Position numbers and translations under genes: made by a program. The notes beneath the pieces are model-generated. The model ran no database searches and was not told where the DNA came from. It saw nothing but the letters and a program-made list of their open reading frames with translations. A DNA stretch of 64,000 nt. Source: Paenibacillus xylanexedens. GTDB taxonomy: Bacteria > Bacillota > Bacilli > Paenibacillales > Paenibacillaceae. The DNA is taken from positions 620,001 to 684,000 of the forward strand of contig NZ_VEIO01000001.1 in assembly GCF_007680605.1 (NCBI RefSeq), written 5' to 3'. How positions within the stretch are numbered: position 1 is the stretch's first letter; each line of letters opens with the position of its first letter. Positions 43,927 to 53,684 of this stretch are shown here, one piece after another.

Positions 43927-44139
43927 TTGAATGGACAAAAGAGAGCTGACATCAGACCTGGTTTAGAGGTGGATATCGTACTGAAACAGGATCAATCCAG
44001 TGGTAAACTGACGAGGGGCATCGTCAAGGATCTGTTAACCAAGTCTCCTTCACATCCTCATGGGATCAAGGTGAGATTGACAAACGGTCAAGTGGGGCGA
44101 GTGAAACAAGTAATTTCTGCAGGTAATCATCCGCAATGA
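43927..44139 (+). CDS. ywbE: YwbE-family protein
   Basis: About 70 aa: NGQKRADIRPGLEVDIVLK, TRGIVKDLLTKSPSHPHGIK and GQVGRVKQV match the YwbE family along its full length. It is a small basic-to-neutral SH3-like beta protein, function unknown. TTG at 43927 is the best start: GAGAAGGTG lies six bases upstream; ATG at 43903 would add eight unusual residues. It overlaps the next gene by ATGA. Confidence 0.88.
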   Translation: MNGQKRADIRPGLEVDIVLKQDQSSGKLTRGIVKDLLTKSPSHPHGIKVRLTNGQVGRVKQVISAGNHPQ

Positions 44140-44747
44140 GTGTGAACGGGAGGCTGGAAACGACCGAAAAAGTAATGACGCACCTGTCAGTCGGTAACCA
44201 ACGGCAGCAAGATGCTTACCGTGTTTTGCACGAGAGCGGACTACTTCTCATGCTTTCTGCCCACGCTGCATACCCTGCGGGGACGGTACCGATTGACGTG
44301 TATCTTCCTGATAGTGATCTGGACATCCTGTGTTATTCAGAAGATCTGAACGCTTTCCAAGTTGAGACTTCTAGTCAACTAGAGCGCATTGCAGTGAACG
44401 GAAGTACAGAGTGGACGTTCGGAGATCATGCCTTAGGTCAGAACGCATACGTTACATGTAAACTGAGATTGGGATTATGGCCTGTTGAAATATTTGCCCA
44501 AGCAACTCCTGTCGATCAACAGAATGCCTACTTACATATGCAGGTCGAATGGAGTTTGTTGCAGTTATGGGGAGAGGCAGGGCAACGCGAGATTCGCAGA
44601 CTTAAGCAAGCAGGGTGGAAAACAGAGCCTGCCTTCGCCCGTGTACTAGGGTTAGAGGGTGATCCTTACATAGTGATGCGAGAACTAGCCAGCCTGCAGG
44701 AGCCGGAGCTATGGGATTTTGCCAGATCACGCGTCACATTTAAATGA
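44136..44747 (+). CDS. DUF4269-like nucleotidyltransferase-fold protein
   Basis: 203 aa. GNQRQQDAYRVL at the start and GTVPIDVYLPDSDLDI in the middle form the pattern of DUF4269. The DSDLDI part resembles the metal-binding strand of nucleotidyltransferases. No substrate is known. It is translationally coupled to ywbE (ATGA). Its last bases overlap the convergent transporter gene by eight bases. Confidence 0.8.
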   Translation: MSVNGRLETTEKVMTHLSVGNQRQQDAYRVLHESGLLLMLSAHAAYPAGTVPIDVYLPDSDLDILCYSEDLNAFQVETSSQLERIAVNGSTEWTFGDHALGQNAYVTCKLRLGLWPVEIFAQATPVDQQNAYLHMQVEWSLLQLWGEAGQREIRRLKQAGWKTEPAFARVLGLEGDPYIVMRELASLQEPELWDFARSRVTFK

Positions 44748-46065
44748 GAAAGATCGCTACAACTGTAGTTACTGTTAATCCGATGATAACCGGTTTCAGA
44801 TTACGCCTCGCAAGTTCAAACGGGCTGACCCCGCAAATGGCGGCAGCCGGAATTAAAGCCCACGGAATTAACGTTCCGCCGCCAACCCAGATTGCGGCTA
44901 CTTGGCCCAGTGCGGTAAGTACCGGAGCCGAGCTAGTCGTACCTGCAAACATGGCAGCAATCGAACCTACGAGGGAAATTCCCGAAAAGCCAGAGCCATC
45001 CAGACCGGTTACAGCTCCAGTGACGGTCATCGTAATCGCCCCGACGGTTCCATTCATAGGCACAATCCCCGCAAGTGCAACGCCAAGATCATTGACGATC
45101 CCGTGTGACCCTGCAGGAAGTGGATTCATAAATAACTCCGTTATCGCAGCGTCACCGAGATAACAGAATGCGGCAATCGGAATGACTGGACCAAATACTT
45201 TGAAGCCGAACTGGAATCCTTCAATTAAATAACCGGTCGTCTCTTCTGAGCCGCTGTGACGGTGTGTTGCAAGGGAAACGGCTATCAGAATAACGATTGC
45301 GGTTCCGCCAATCAGCGCTGTTGCATCTCCGCCCTGCAGATTTAGGACAAACATTAGCACAACGTCAAGTGCGAATAACAACGGAATAAAAAGGGCGAAT
45401 GTTTTTCTCAGACGAAGAGGCAATGTGGGAACCGGTGCAGACTCATTCGGTTCTGACTGTGGCTCAGGCGCTGACTGCTGCCGTGGAGAAAACTCCTGTT
45501 CCTTCCGTTTGGTGGTGTTCATTTCTTTGCGAAGCATCCAGAAGGCGGTAAGCGTAGATACCATGCCCATGACTACGACGAGAGGAACACTGGCAACCAT
45601 CACTGACGTAACAGGAAGACCTGCTGCGTCTGCAGTAAGTTTGGGAGCACCTTGAATAATGTAATCCCCTGACAAGGCAATGCCGTGCCCAAACAAGTTC
45701 ATTGCAATGGCGGCTCCAATCGGAGGTAAACCTACGCGGGCTGCTACCGGCAAAAGTACTGCTCCAATCAAGGCTACTGCAGGAGATGGCCAAAAAAATA
45801 AAGATACGACCATCATAATAAGTCCAATGCCCCAGTATGCGGCATGAGGCGTGCGAATAAATCGGGTGAGCGGTGTGACCATGATTTCATTAATACCTGT
45901 TCGGATCAGAACACGGCTCATCGCCACGATTATTGAGATGATAAAGATTGTACTTAACAATTCCTTCGTTGCGTAGATAAAACTGTTAAAAACCCCGGTG
46001 ACGGAGCCACTTAATGTTTCAGTTGCCAGCAGTCCAATGGTCATAATGCCTGCGACACAGATCAT
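44740..46065 (-). CDS. Membrane transporter of the ion-transporter (GntP/CitM-like) superfamily
   Basis: About 441 aa with about twelve hydrophobic helices and a polar, Gln/Glu/Pro-rich cytosolic loop around residues 195-220 in the middle. Two-fold repeated architecture with FFWPSPAVALIGAVLLP and GTLIPWALIPAAAICGVSP re-entrant-type segments points to secondary anion transport. The substrate is unknown. ATG at 46065 is preferred over 46083 because AGGAGG lies eight bases ahead of it, inside the longer frame. Confidence 0.72.
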   Translation of the reverse strand: MICVAGIMTIGLLATETLSGSVTGVFNSFIYATKELLSTIFIISIIVAMSRVLIRTGINEIMVTPLTRFIRTPHAAYWGIGLIMMVVSLFFWPSPAVALIGAVLLPVAARVGLPPIGAAIAMNLFGHGIALSGDYIIQGAPKLTADAAGLPVTSVMVASVPLVVVMGMVSTLTAFWMLRKEMNTTKRKEQEFSPRQQSAPEPQSEPNESAPVPTLPLRLRKTFALFIPLLFALDVVLMFVLNLQGGDATALIGGTAIVILIAVSLATHRHSGSEETTGYLIEGFQFGFKVFGPVIPIAAFCYLGDAAITELFMNPLPAGSHGIVNDLGVALAGIVPMNGTVGAITMTVTGAVTGLDGSGFSGISLVGSIAAMFAGTTSSAPVLTALGQVAAIWVGGGTLIPWALIPAAAICGVSPFELARRNLKPVIIGLTVTTVVAIFLI

Positions 46066-46264
46066 GGTTGCAGCCTCCTGCATCCCTGGTCATCGATCCT
46101 GGGAGTGCTATATCCTATGCATGTCAAGCCTAGGTGTTCGTGGAGGTGGCAGCAGGATTTTTTTTACATCCAGAGAATTATATGAGTGAAGCGAGCAAAC
46201 AAACGACAGGGACTATGACTATACCAAGTCACGATAACACACATCTGCGGGTCACCGAACCTGA

Positions 46265-46294
46265 TAGACAACGTCAAACCGAGGTGATTACAAT
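46265..46294 (+). promoter_or_regulatory. Possible promoter of the second kinase/importer operon
   Basis: TAGACA, 18 bases, TACAAT: one mismatch in each hexamer. About 60 bases before the kinase start. Confidence 0.45.
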
Positions 46295-46361
46295 ATACAT
46301 GCCATCTTCAGGTAGAAATTAGAAAAGATTCAGCGAGCCTGAATCAAAAGGACGTTAATGT

Positions 46362-48158
46362 ATGAACTTGATCCGTTCATTACGCTTTAAATTTATTGTG
46401 GGACTTACGTTAATCATGTTGCCGCTGTTTATGCTGTTGTACTATAACAATGTGTATGCCATGAAGGTCGTACGTGATAAGGTATCCCTCACCAATATGA
46501 ATCATTTGGCCAAAAACGTGGAACAAAATGAGCGTGTATTACAGGAAACCAATCGATATTTATACAGTTTGGGCGAACGTGACCCTGATATTATCTCGCT
46601 GTTTTTTCTGGAATACGGAAGTGGAGATTACATCATTGCCAAGCAGCGAATCATGAACAAGTTTATGACCGATATCGGTTTCTATAATCTTATCGATTCT
46701 TTTTATTTGTATGATGCGGTGAATGATGACCTGTTGCTGGCAACCGCGGGCAATTATGATATTAAAAAATCGGTGGTACAACGTAATATGCCTGCACAGT
46801 TGCGTCAGCTCGAAGGGGATATCCAAAGGCCGGAATGGAGCATCGTGCGCGGAGGATCATTTAATGCTCTTGTGAAAACGGTACGTATTAATCAGCAGTT
46901 CTATGCTGGCGCACTGGTCGATATGAATGCGCTGAATGACACACAACAGTTTACTGAATCAGGTGACAGAGGTGGAGCGGTGATCGTTACACCTGATGGC
47001 AGAGCATTATCTGATTCTACGTTAAATAAGGGGCAGATCAAGCTGGTCGCTGATCATTTGACCGATTTGGAAAGCCCGTATCAGGTCATCTCGGAGCCGG
47101 GTAGCGCTGCTCGTCAGTATCTAATGGTGGGCATTCCCTCAGCCATGTCGGATATGAATTATATCGTCTTGTTGCCAGAGGAAGATATGATGCGTAATTT
47201 GCCGTTTTTCCAACAGATCATCAGGCTACTTCCGATCGGGGCGGCCGTTATTTTGATCACAGCACTTTTCTTCCTAAGACAGCTTCTGTTCCGTCCAATG
47301 AATGCGCTTATTCGGGGAATGAGAAGGGTTAGCCGAGGGGAACTCGATGTAACGCTGGAGGCACCGTCTTCGTCTGAACTGGAGTTTGTGACACGTAGTT
47401 TCAATCAGATGATACAGGAAATTCAACATTTGAAGATTGATGTGTATGAGGAGCAGCTACGTACGCGAGAGGCAGAATTCAAGCAATTGCAGATGCAGAT
47501 TAATCCTCACTTTTATCTGAACTCCTTGAATATTATTCATAGCCTGGCTTCCTTGCAAAAACATGAACTGGTGCAACAGATGGCTGGTCATCTGGCTGAT
47601 TATTTCAGATCCAGCTTAAGGGCTGGCAAACGAGTGATCACGCTAAACGAAGAGATGGAGCACATTCGGCATTATCTTGAAATTCAGAAGTTAAGGTTCC
47701 CGAGCAAGCTGGATTTCGAACTTGATATTGATCCAGAGGTGGGACATGTTGTGCTTCCGCCGCTGACGATTCAGCCTTTTGTCGAAAATGCAATTATCCA
47801 TGGTTTTCAACGAAGAATGCAGTCGTTCGTGATTCGGATTACTGCACGCCTGACCGAAGCATCCGGTATTCAGCCCGGAGGAGAGGGGATGCTCCAGCTT
47901 CAGATTATGGATAACGGGGTCGGATTCGAACCCGTTTTGTTAGAGCAACTGAAAAGGGGAGAATATGCCAAAGATCCTGGAGGGCAACACATCGGGATAT
48001 GGAATGTTGCACATCGGCTGCTGGTGAAGTATGGCCCTGAGGCCGGGTTAACGTTTGAAAATAGGATAGACGGAGGCGCTGCAGTAAGCATTTATTTGCC
48101 TGCTCAGACCGAGGAGCAAGAAGGAGGAACTCATGCGGAACCTGTTGATCGTGGATGA
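46362..48158 (+). CDS. Sensor histidine kinase, YesM type
   Basis: 598 aa. Transmembrane helix at about 10-30, extracellular sensing domain, second helix (about 288-310), HAMP, His_kinase with His383 (INPHFYLN) and HATPase (QPFVENAIIHG, DNGVGF, GIWNVAHRLL). It is the first gene of an operon with regulator, two permeases and a binding protein. It overlaps the regulator gene by 26 bases, more than usual. AAAGGACG lies upstream of ATG. Confidence 0.92.
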   Translation: MNLIRSLRFKFIVGLTLIMLPLFMLLYYNNVYAMKVVRDKVSLTNMNHLAKNVEQNERVLQETNRYLYSLGERDPDIISLFFLEYGSGDYIIAKQRIMNKFMTDIGFYNLIDSFYLYDAVNDDLLLATAGNYDIKKSVVQRNMPAQLRQLEGDIQRPEWSIVRGGSFNALVKTVRINQQFYAGALVDMNALNDTQQFTESGDRGGAVIVTPDGRALSDSTLNKGQIKLVADHLTDLESPYQVISEPGSAARQYLMVGIPSAMSDMNYIVLLPEEDMMRNLPFFQQIIRLLPIGAAVILITALFFLRQLLFRPMNALIRGMRRVSRGELDVTLEAPSSSELEFVTRSFNQMIQEIQHLKIDVYEEQLRTREAEFKQLQMQINPHFYLNSLNIIHSLASLQKHELVQQMAGHLADYFRSSLRAGKRVITLNEEMEHIRHYLEIQKLRFPSKLDFELDIDPEVGHVVLPPLTIQPFVENAIIHGFQRRMQSFVIRITARLTEASGIQPGGEGMLQLQIMDNGVGFEPVLLEQLKRGEYAKDPGGQHIGIWNVAHRLLVKYGPEAGLTFENRIDGGAAVSIYLPAQTEEQEGGTHAEPVDRG

Positions 48159-49746
48159 TGAAGTGTATGCCCTGCAAGCGATGCTGGAGGGGGTGGACTG
48201 GAATGCAGCCGGAATTGACCAGGTATTCGGCGCTTGTGATGTGGAGGAAGCAAGGCAGGTCATTCGAGCCCATGCTATCGACATTCTGATTTGCGACATC
48301 GAGATGCCTGGGGAAACCGGGCTTGACCTGCAGAGCTGGGTATTGAAGCATGACCCTGGCATCCTGACGATTTTTCTGACAGGTCATGCGTTGTTCGATT
48401 ATGCACAGACGGCTATCAAACTGAACAGCTTTGATTATTTGTTAAAACCTGCTCCTGCAGACCAGCTGCTTAAAGTCGTTACACGGGCATTGGAGAAGAT
48501 CAGGGACGGAGAGCAGCGCACCCGAACGAATGAAGTTTACGAGACCGTATACAAACGGTGGAAAACCCATAAACCACTCCTGACAGAACGTTTCTGGAAG
48601 GATGCTGTGTCTCAGCGAAGTACACTTACGCCACAACGGTTGCAGCAGCTTGCTGAGCTATATGGTGCAGAGATTGATCCCGCAGTGCGTGTTCTTCCTA
48701 TTGTGATCTCCGTTGAAGAGTGGGTACGTGAATTTAACCTGCGCGATGAAGAGGTACTGGAATACGCTCTGCGTAACGCAGCCAGAGAAATATTGCTTGG
48801 AGACAAACCGGGTGAAGTGTTCCAGGATCATAGTGGCTTAAATATTGTGCTTGCCTACGAACAAGATGGAGTTATCCTTGCAACCGATGAAGCAGAGCAG
48901 CGATGTCAGCGCTACATTCAAGAGTGCGGCACATACTTCTACTGCCGGTTATCCTGTTATGTTGGCACACCGGTAGCTGTAACCGAATTGCAAGGCATGT
49001 TGAATGAACTTATGGACATGGAGCGCCGCAACATTAAAGAGCTGGAAGAGGTTTTTGTGTATGATGAGCGGGATCGGGATCAGGAGGATCGGTTTTTGCC
49101 TATCCCATGGTTCCCGGAGCTATCCATCCTTTTCGAAACCGGCAAGGTAGAAGATTTGCGTGAACGTGTGGATGAAATCTTCGATTTGCTTGCTGCTCAG
49201 GAAGGGTTGTCACCAGAGATGTTACGGCTTTATTATCATGCGATGTTGCACGTTGTCTATCCGCTTCTGCATCAGAATAATGTGTCCATTCGCAGCCTGT
49301 ATCCCGGAGAACGGGAGCCGGAAGAAACGGTAGTCACGAGGTCATTGCCGCAGTTGAAACAGTGGACACTTGATCTCATAGATCGAGTCATTCCCGTGCT
49401 GTACCCGGACGATCAGAACCCGATGTCCATTGTGGATCAGTTATGTATCTACATTGAAAACCACATTGGAGAAGAATTGATGCGGGAAGAGCTTGCTGCT
49501 TTTGCAGGATTTAACCCGGCATATCTGTCCCGTTTGTTCCGTAAAGAAAAGGGCATGTCTCTGTCCGAGTTTATTCTTCAGCGCAGAGTGGCCATGGCGA
49601 AAACGTTGTTATCCCAATCCACCGTCAAGGTAACGGATATTGCAGGTAAGGTCGGATACTATAACTACTCCCATTTTACGAAAATGTTCAAAAAATGCAC
49701 CGGCATCACGCCGCAGGAGTTTCGCAAACAATCCAGAACCGTGTAA
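48133..49746 (+). CDS. Response regulator, YesN type (receiver plus AraC HTH)
   Basis: 537 aa. Receiver with DDE (8-10) and Asp55 (ICDIEM), long linker region, AraC-type HTH at about 430-535 (ELAAFAGFNPAYLSRLFRKE, VGYYNYSHFTKMFKK). The AAGGAGG RBS lies inside the kinase gene, eight bases before ATG. It would control the importer genes behind it. Confidence 0.93.
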   Translation: MRNLLIVDDEVYALQAMLEGVDWNAAGIDQVFGACDVEEARQVIRAHAIDILICDIEMPGETGLDLQSWVLKHDPGILTIFLTGHALFDYAQTAIKLNSFDYLLKPAPADQLLKVVTRALEKIRDGEQRTRTNEVYETVYKRWKTHKPLLTERFWKDAVSQRSTLTPQRLQQLAELYGAEIDPAVRVLPIVISVEEWVREFNLRDEEVLEYALRNAAREILLGDKPGEVFQDHSGLNIVLAYEQDGVILATDEAEQRCQRYIQECGTYFYCRLSCYVGTPVAVTELQGMLNELMDMERRNIKELEEVFVYDERDRDQEDRFLPIPWFPELSILFETGKVEDLRERVDEIFDLLAAQEGLSPEMLRLYYHAMLHVVYPLLHQNNVSIRSLYPGEREPEETVVTRSLPQLKQWTLDLIDRVIPVLYPDDQNPMSIVDQLCIYIENHIGEELMREELAAFAGFNPAYLSRLFRKEKGMSLSEFILQRRVAMAKTLLSQSTVKVTDIAGKVGYYNYSHFTKMFKKCTGITPQEFRKQSRTV

Positions 49747-49748
49747 TC

Positions 49749-49782
49749 AGGCGCAGCATGCTGCGCCTTTTGTTTGTTTTTT
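49749..49782 (+). terminator. Terminator after the regulator gene
   Basis: AGGCGCAGCATGCTGCGCCT is a perfect 20-base palindrome, followed by TTTGTTTGTTTTTT. It separates the regulator pair from the importer genes, which therefore need read-through or their own promoter. Confidence 0.88.
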
Positions 49783-49927
49783 ATGGGATTAAAGTCATAA
49801 TTTGATAACTGAACAGGTCACCACAGCAGATAGAGGAGTTGATCGCCCCGCCGTATACTTGAACCACAGGAGGCGCACGGAGCTTCATCCTGAGGAAGAA
49901 TTCAAGAGGAGTGAGGGAGAACACGTT

Positions 49928-50914
49928 ATGAAGACACAACCCCAAGCGGGTAAGGGCGTACGGATATCGGAGATACCGGAAGGCACGGCTCGAAAGCGCA
50001 AGTCCGTGTTGTACAATCTTGGCAAGTACAAGGTGCTTTACCTGATGTTTTTGCCAGGCATTCTGTTTCTGCTGGTAAACAATTATATGCCGATGTTCGG
50101 CGTTCTGATCGCATTCAAAAATGTAAACTACGCGGATGGAATCTGGGGAAGCCCGTGGAGCGGGTGGGACAATTTCAAATATCTGTTCTCAACCAGCGAT
50201 GCATGGGAGATTACGCGAAACACCCTTGCATACAACACCGTGTTTATTGCACTTAATCTGATAGTCGGTGTAGGTCTCGCCATTTTACTCAACGAAGTCA
50301 AAAACAAAGCGATGTCCAAACTGTATCAATCTTTGATGTTGTTGCCTTATTTTCTATCGATGATCGTGGTCAGTTATCTCGTTTTGGCATTCCTCGGCAA
50401 GGACTCGGGATTTATGAACTCAACCATATTGCAAATGTTCGGAGGACAGCCGATTGACTGGTACTCGGAACCGAAGTATTGGCCGTATATCCTGCCGCTC
50501 GTGAATACGTGGAAAAATATAGGTTATTATGCCGTCATTTATCTCGCCGCTGTTGTGGGTATTGACGAAGAATATTATGAAGCGGCTGTGCTGGATGGTG
50601 CATCGAAGTGGCATCAGATTCGTTTTATCACCATTCCGTTTTTGATCCCGCTGATTGTCATTATGACCTTGCTTCAGATTGGCCGGATCTTTTATGCAGA
50701 CTTCAGCTTGTTCTATCAGGTTCCGCTGGAATCGGGCGCGCTGTTCCCTGTAACCAACGTTCTTGATACGTACGTATATCGGACATTCCTCATTGGTGGA
50801 GACATCGGGATGTCATCTGCGGCAGGTTTATATCAAGCGATTGTCGGATTTGTACTGGTGCTGGTGTCCAACACCATCGTCAGACGGATCGACAAAGATA
50901 ATGCACTATTTTGA
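49928..50914 (+). CDS. Oligosaccharide ABC permease, LplB-like
   Basis: About 328 aa. A cytosolic N-terminus, then six helices starting with YLMFLPGILFLLVNNYMPMFG, which is the typical LplB/YteP opening, and the EAA loop (YEAAVLDGASKWHQIRFITIP). ATG at 49928 is preferred: GAGGGAG lies upstream, and the longer frame crosses the terminator region. It forms the pore with the next gene. Confidence 0.9.
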   Translation: MKTQPQAGKGVRISEIPEGTARKRKSVLYNLGKYKVLYLMFLPGILFLLVNNYMPMFGVLIAFKNVNYADGIWGSPWSGWDNFKYLFSTSDAWEITRNTLAYNTVFIALNLIVGVGLAILLNEVKNKAMSKLYQSLMLLPYFLSMIVVSYLVLAFLGKDSGFMNSTILQMFGGQPIDWYSEPKYWPYILPLVNTWKNIGYYAVIYLAAVVGIDEEYYEAAVLDGASKWHQIRFITIPFLIPLIVIMTLLQIGRIFYADFSLFYQVPLESGALFPVTNVLDTYVYRTFLIGGDIGMSSAAGLYQAIVGFVLVLVSNTIVRRIDKDNALF

Positions 50915-50931
50915 GAGGAGGCAAGTCAGTT

Positions 50932-51840
50932 GTGAAAACACGTGATCCATTAGCTGTATCGAAGCGTTCTGCTGCTGTCATTCATTTCATGTTTTTATTC
51001 TATGCCATTGCCTGTATCGTGCCGATCATACTGGTCTTCGCCATCTCTTTCTCGGACGAGACAACCGTTATTGCGAATGGCTACAAGCTTATACCGGAGC
51101 AATTCAGCCTTACGGCCTATGAATTCCTCTTTAAAGATATGGATCAGATCATCCACTCGTACGGAATTTCTATCATTGTAACGGTCGTTGGTACGATTAC
51201 GAGCGTTGCGCTGACCGCATTATATGCCTATCCGCTCTCACGAAGAGATTTGCCATACCGAGGCTGGTTCGCCTTTTTCATCTTCTTTACGATGTTGTTT
51301 AACGGTGGACTTGTTCCTTGGTATCTGGTTTACGTCAACGTGCTGGATTTGAAAAACTCGATTTTTGCCTTGATCTTGCCGTTGCTCTTATCACCGTTCT
51401 TTGTACTGGTTATGCGTACGTTCTTCGCGAACTCCATTCCCGTTTCTATTCTGGAATCGGCACGCATCGATGGAGCAGGTGAATTGAAAACGTTTTTGCG
51501 AATCGTACTGCCGCTTTCATTGCCCGTTATGGCAACCGTCGCGCTGTTTAGTACGCTGAACTACTGGAATGACTGGTATCTTAGTATGATTTTTATTTCG
51601 GATAACCGGACGATCAGCCTTCAGTACCTTATGTACCGGACGCTGCTCGATATTCAATATTTAACAACCAACTCCAACGTTTCTTCACAGATTTCGTCAC
51701 AGGGAGGGCTTCTCAATCTGCCCAACAAAACGCTGCAAATGGCGATGGCTGTCGTCGGTATCGGTCCAATCGTACTGGCGTATCCATTCTTCCAGCGTTA
51801 CTTCATCAAAGGTCTGACGGTAGGTGCTGTGAAAGGATAA
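50932..51840 (+). CDS. Oligosaccharide ABC permease, YtcP-like
   Basis: About 302 aa with six helices, FNGGLVPWYLVYVN and the EAA loop (LESARIDGAGELKTFLRIVLP), ending in KGLTVGAVKG as usual for YtcP/YesQ. GTG at 50932 is the likely start, ten bases behind AGAGGAGG; the TTG at 50911 is too close to that RBS. Partner of the LplB-like permease. Confidence 0.9.
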   Translation: MKTRDPLAVSKRSAAVIHFMFLFYAIACIVPIILVFAISFSDETTVIANGYKLIPEQFSLTAYEFLFKDMDQIIHSYGISIIVTVVGTITSVALTALYAYPLSRRDLPYRGWFAFFIFFTMLFNGGLVPWYLVYVNVLDLKNSIFALILPLLLSPFFVLVMRTFFANSIPVSILESARIDGAGELKTFLRIVLPLSLPVMATVALFSTLNYWNDWYLSMIFISDNRTISLQYLMYRTLLDIQYLTTNSNVSSQISSQGGLLNLPNKTLQMAMAVVGIGPIVLAYPFFQRYFIKGLTVGAVKG

Positions 51841-51903
51841 CTCCGGCCGGTTAGGGAGTGAGTAGGGTCTAAGGGAGATAGACGAAAGGGCATATACAGA
51901 AAG

Positions 51904-51939
51904 CTTGCCGTTTATTTGGAATTGGGGAAGAACGGTAAG
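51904..51939 (+). other. Intra-operon stem-loop before the binding-protein gene
   Basis: CTTGCCGTT pairs with AACGGTAAG across 18 bases, without a T-run. It could protect or process the mRNA in front of the binding-protein gene. Confidence 0.4.
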
Positions 51940-51981
51940 GGTGTGAAGACAGGGTCCATTATATGAACAGGAGGGGTTCAA

Positions 51982-53511
51982 TTGGTTCAATCGTTAAAAG
52001 TCTGGTCACGTATGACGGCAGCGGCCATGGCGCTGGCACTGGTGCTCGCGGGCTGTTCGTCAGACAAGGGAAACTCTGCAACACCGGGTGCTGAGGGCAG
52101 TACGCCGAACACAAGCAACGAAAAGCCTTATGAGGTATCGTTGTTCTATCCGGGCACACCTCAGAAAGATGTCGCTCTCGTGGAAGCGGAAATTAACAAA
52201 AAGATGGAGCCCAAGATTGGAGCAACGATCAAGATTAATGCTGTGGACTGGGGACAGTGGGATAACAAGCTGAATCTGATGATCTCCTCCGGGGAAAAGG
52301 CAGATATCATCTTTACCGCTGCTTGGCAGAACTACACGGTAAACGTAGCAAAGGGTGCCTTCTTGCCTCTGAATGATTTGTTAGATAAATATGGTCAGGA
52401 TATCAAGAAAAATCTGGACCCTGCCTTCCTGGAAGGCTCCCAGGTGGATGGTGTAAATTACGGTGTACCTACCAACAAGGAGCTTGCAGCCACTCGCGGT
52501 GTGTTGGTACGCAAGGATTTGGCTGATAAATACAAAATGGACCTGACAGCCGTTAAAACATGGGCTGATCTGGAACCACTGCTTAAAACCATTAAGGAGA
52601 ATGAACCGTCCGTTACTCCGTTTTATATGTCCAATACAAATGGTAACGGATTGCTCGAAAATCTCGACTGGGATTACCTCGGGGATGCGTCTGTACCTGG
52701 CGTAATCTCCAAAACAGCAGGTGAGACTACTGTGTTGAACGAAGTGGAAACACCGGAATTCAAAGAAGCAGCGGAACTTGCACGTAAATGGTACCAAGCG
52801 GGCTACATCAACAGTGACGCTGCTACGTCCAACGTATTCCCGAAAGATCAGGCGAAAGCCGGCAAAGCTTTTATGTGGACGGATGGCATGAAGCCGGGTA
52901 AAGACAAGGAAGAGGAAGGCTATGTAGGACATCCGCTTACGCAAATTGAGATGACGAGTCCAACGATTACAACCGGTGATGCCTCTGGTGCGATGCTTGC
53001 CATCTCCCGTTCTTCCGAACAGCCGGAGAAAGCAATGCAAGTCATTAACTTGCTGCACTCCGACAAAGAAATTAACAATTTGCTCAACTTCGGTATCGAA
53101 GGCAAACACTATGTAAAAGTAGAAGGTCAAGAGAACATCATCAAGTTGCCTGACGGTGTAGATGCGAACAGTCGTACCTACAATCCAGGTGCACAATGGC
53201 AACTGGGTAACCAGTTCCTGAACTATCTGTGGGATAACGAAGATCCGCAGAAATGGGAGAAGTTCAAGGAGTTTAATGCGAAAGGCGTAAAATCTCCTGC
53301 CCTTGGTTTCACATTTAACAGCCAGTCGGTTAAAAATGAAATTGCAGCTGTAAATAACGTCAACAAACAGTTTAAGCCAGGCATGACCTCGGGTGCAGTT
53401 GATCCGAATGAAATGATTCCAAAGTATTTGGAAAAATTGAAAGCAGCAGGTATCGATAAAATTATCGCGGCCAAACAAGAGCAACTGGATGCATTTTTGG
53501 CTCAAAAATAA
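51982..53511 (+). CDS. Oligosaccharide ABC substrate-binding lipoprotein, LplA-like
   Basis: 509 aa. Signal peptide with lipobox LAGC (Cys25), a Ser/Thr/Asn-rich tether, then a large two-lobed binding domain (EVSLFYPGTPQKDVA, SGEKADIIFTAAW). The length is typical for LplA/YtcQ-type proteins, larger than the MalE type. TTG start five bases after AGGAGGGG. Last gene of the operon, after both permeases. Substrate unknown, as there is no hydrolase in this cluster. Confidence 0.92.
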   Translation: MVQSLKVWSRMTAAAMALALVLAGCSSDKGNSATPGAEGSTPNTSNEKPYEVSLFYPGTPQKDVALVEAEINKKMEPKIGATIKINAVDWGQWDNKLNLMISSGEKADIIFTAAWQNYTVNVAKGAFLPLNDLLDKYGQDIKKNLDPAFLEGSQVDGVNYGVPTNKELAATRGVLVRKDLADKYKMDLTAVKTWADLEPLLKTIKENEPSVTPFYMSNTNGNGLLENLDWDYLGDASVPGVISKTAGETTVLNEVETPEFKEAAELARKWYQAGYINSDAATSNVFPKDQAKAGKAFMWTDGMKPGKDKEEEGYVGHPLTQIEMTSPTITTGDASGAMLAISRSSEQPEKAMQVINLLHSDKEINNLLNFGIEGKHYVKVEGQENIIKLPDGVDANSRTYNPGAQWQLGNQFLNYLWDNEDPQKWEKFKEFNAKGVKSPALGFTFNSQSVKNEIAAVNNVNKQFKPGMTSGAVDPNEMIPKYLEKLKAAGIDKIIAAKQEQLDAFLAQK

Positions 53512-53575
53512 TACAGCGCTATCCTGAGAGAGTACATGTTTCCATCATCGAATACATCTCATCAGCAGGGCTCCC

Positions 53576-53617
53576 AAAAAGGAGTTATCGGTTTTTACCG
53601 ATAACTCCTTTTTTTAT
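53576..53617 (+). terminator. Terminator of the second importer operon
   Basis: AAAAAGGAGTTATCGG / CCGATAACTCCTTTTTTT stem with short T-loop. Confidence 0.95.
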
Positions 53618-53684
53618 GTATGGATCGTTAATCAAAAATAGGAAAAATATGATATAATATGGTGGATGATTAGGAGGTGTTTGC

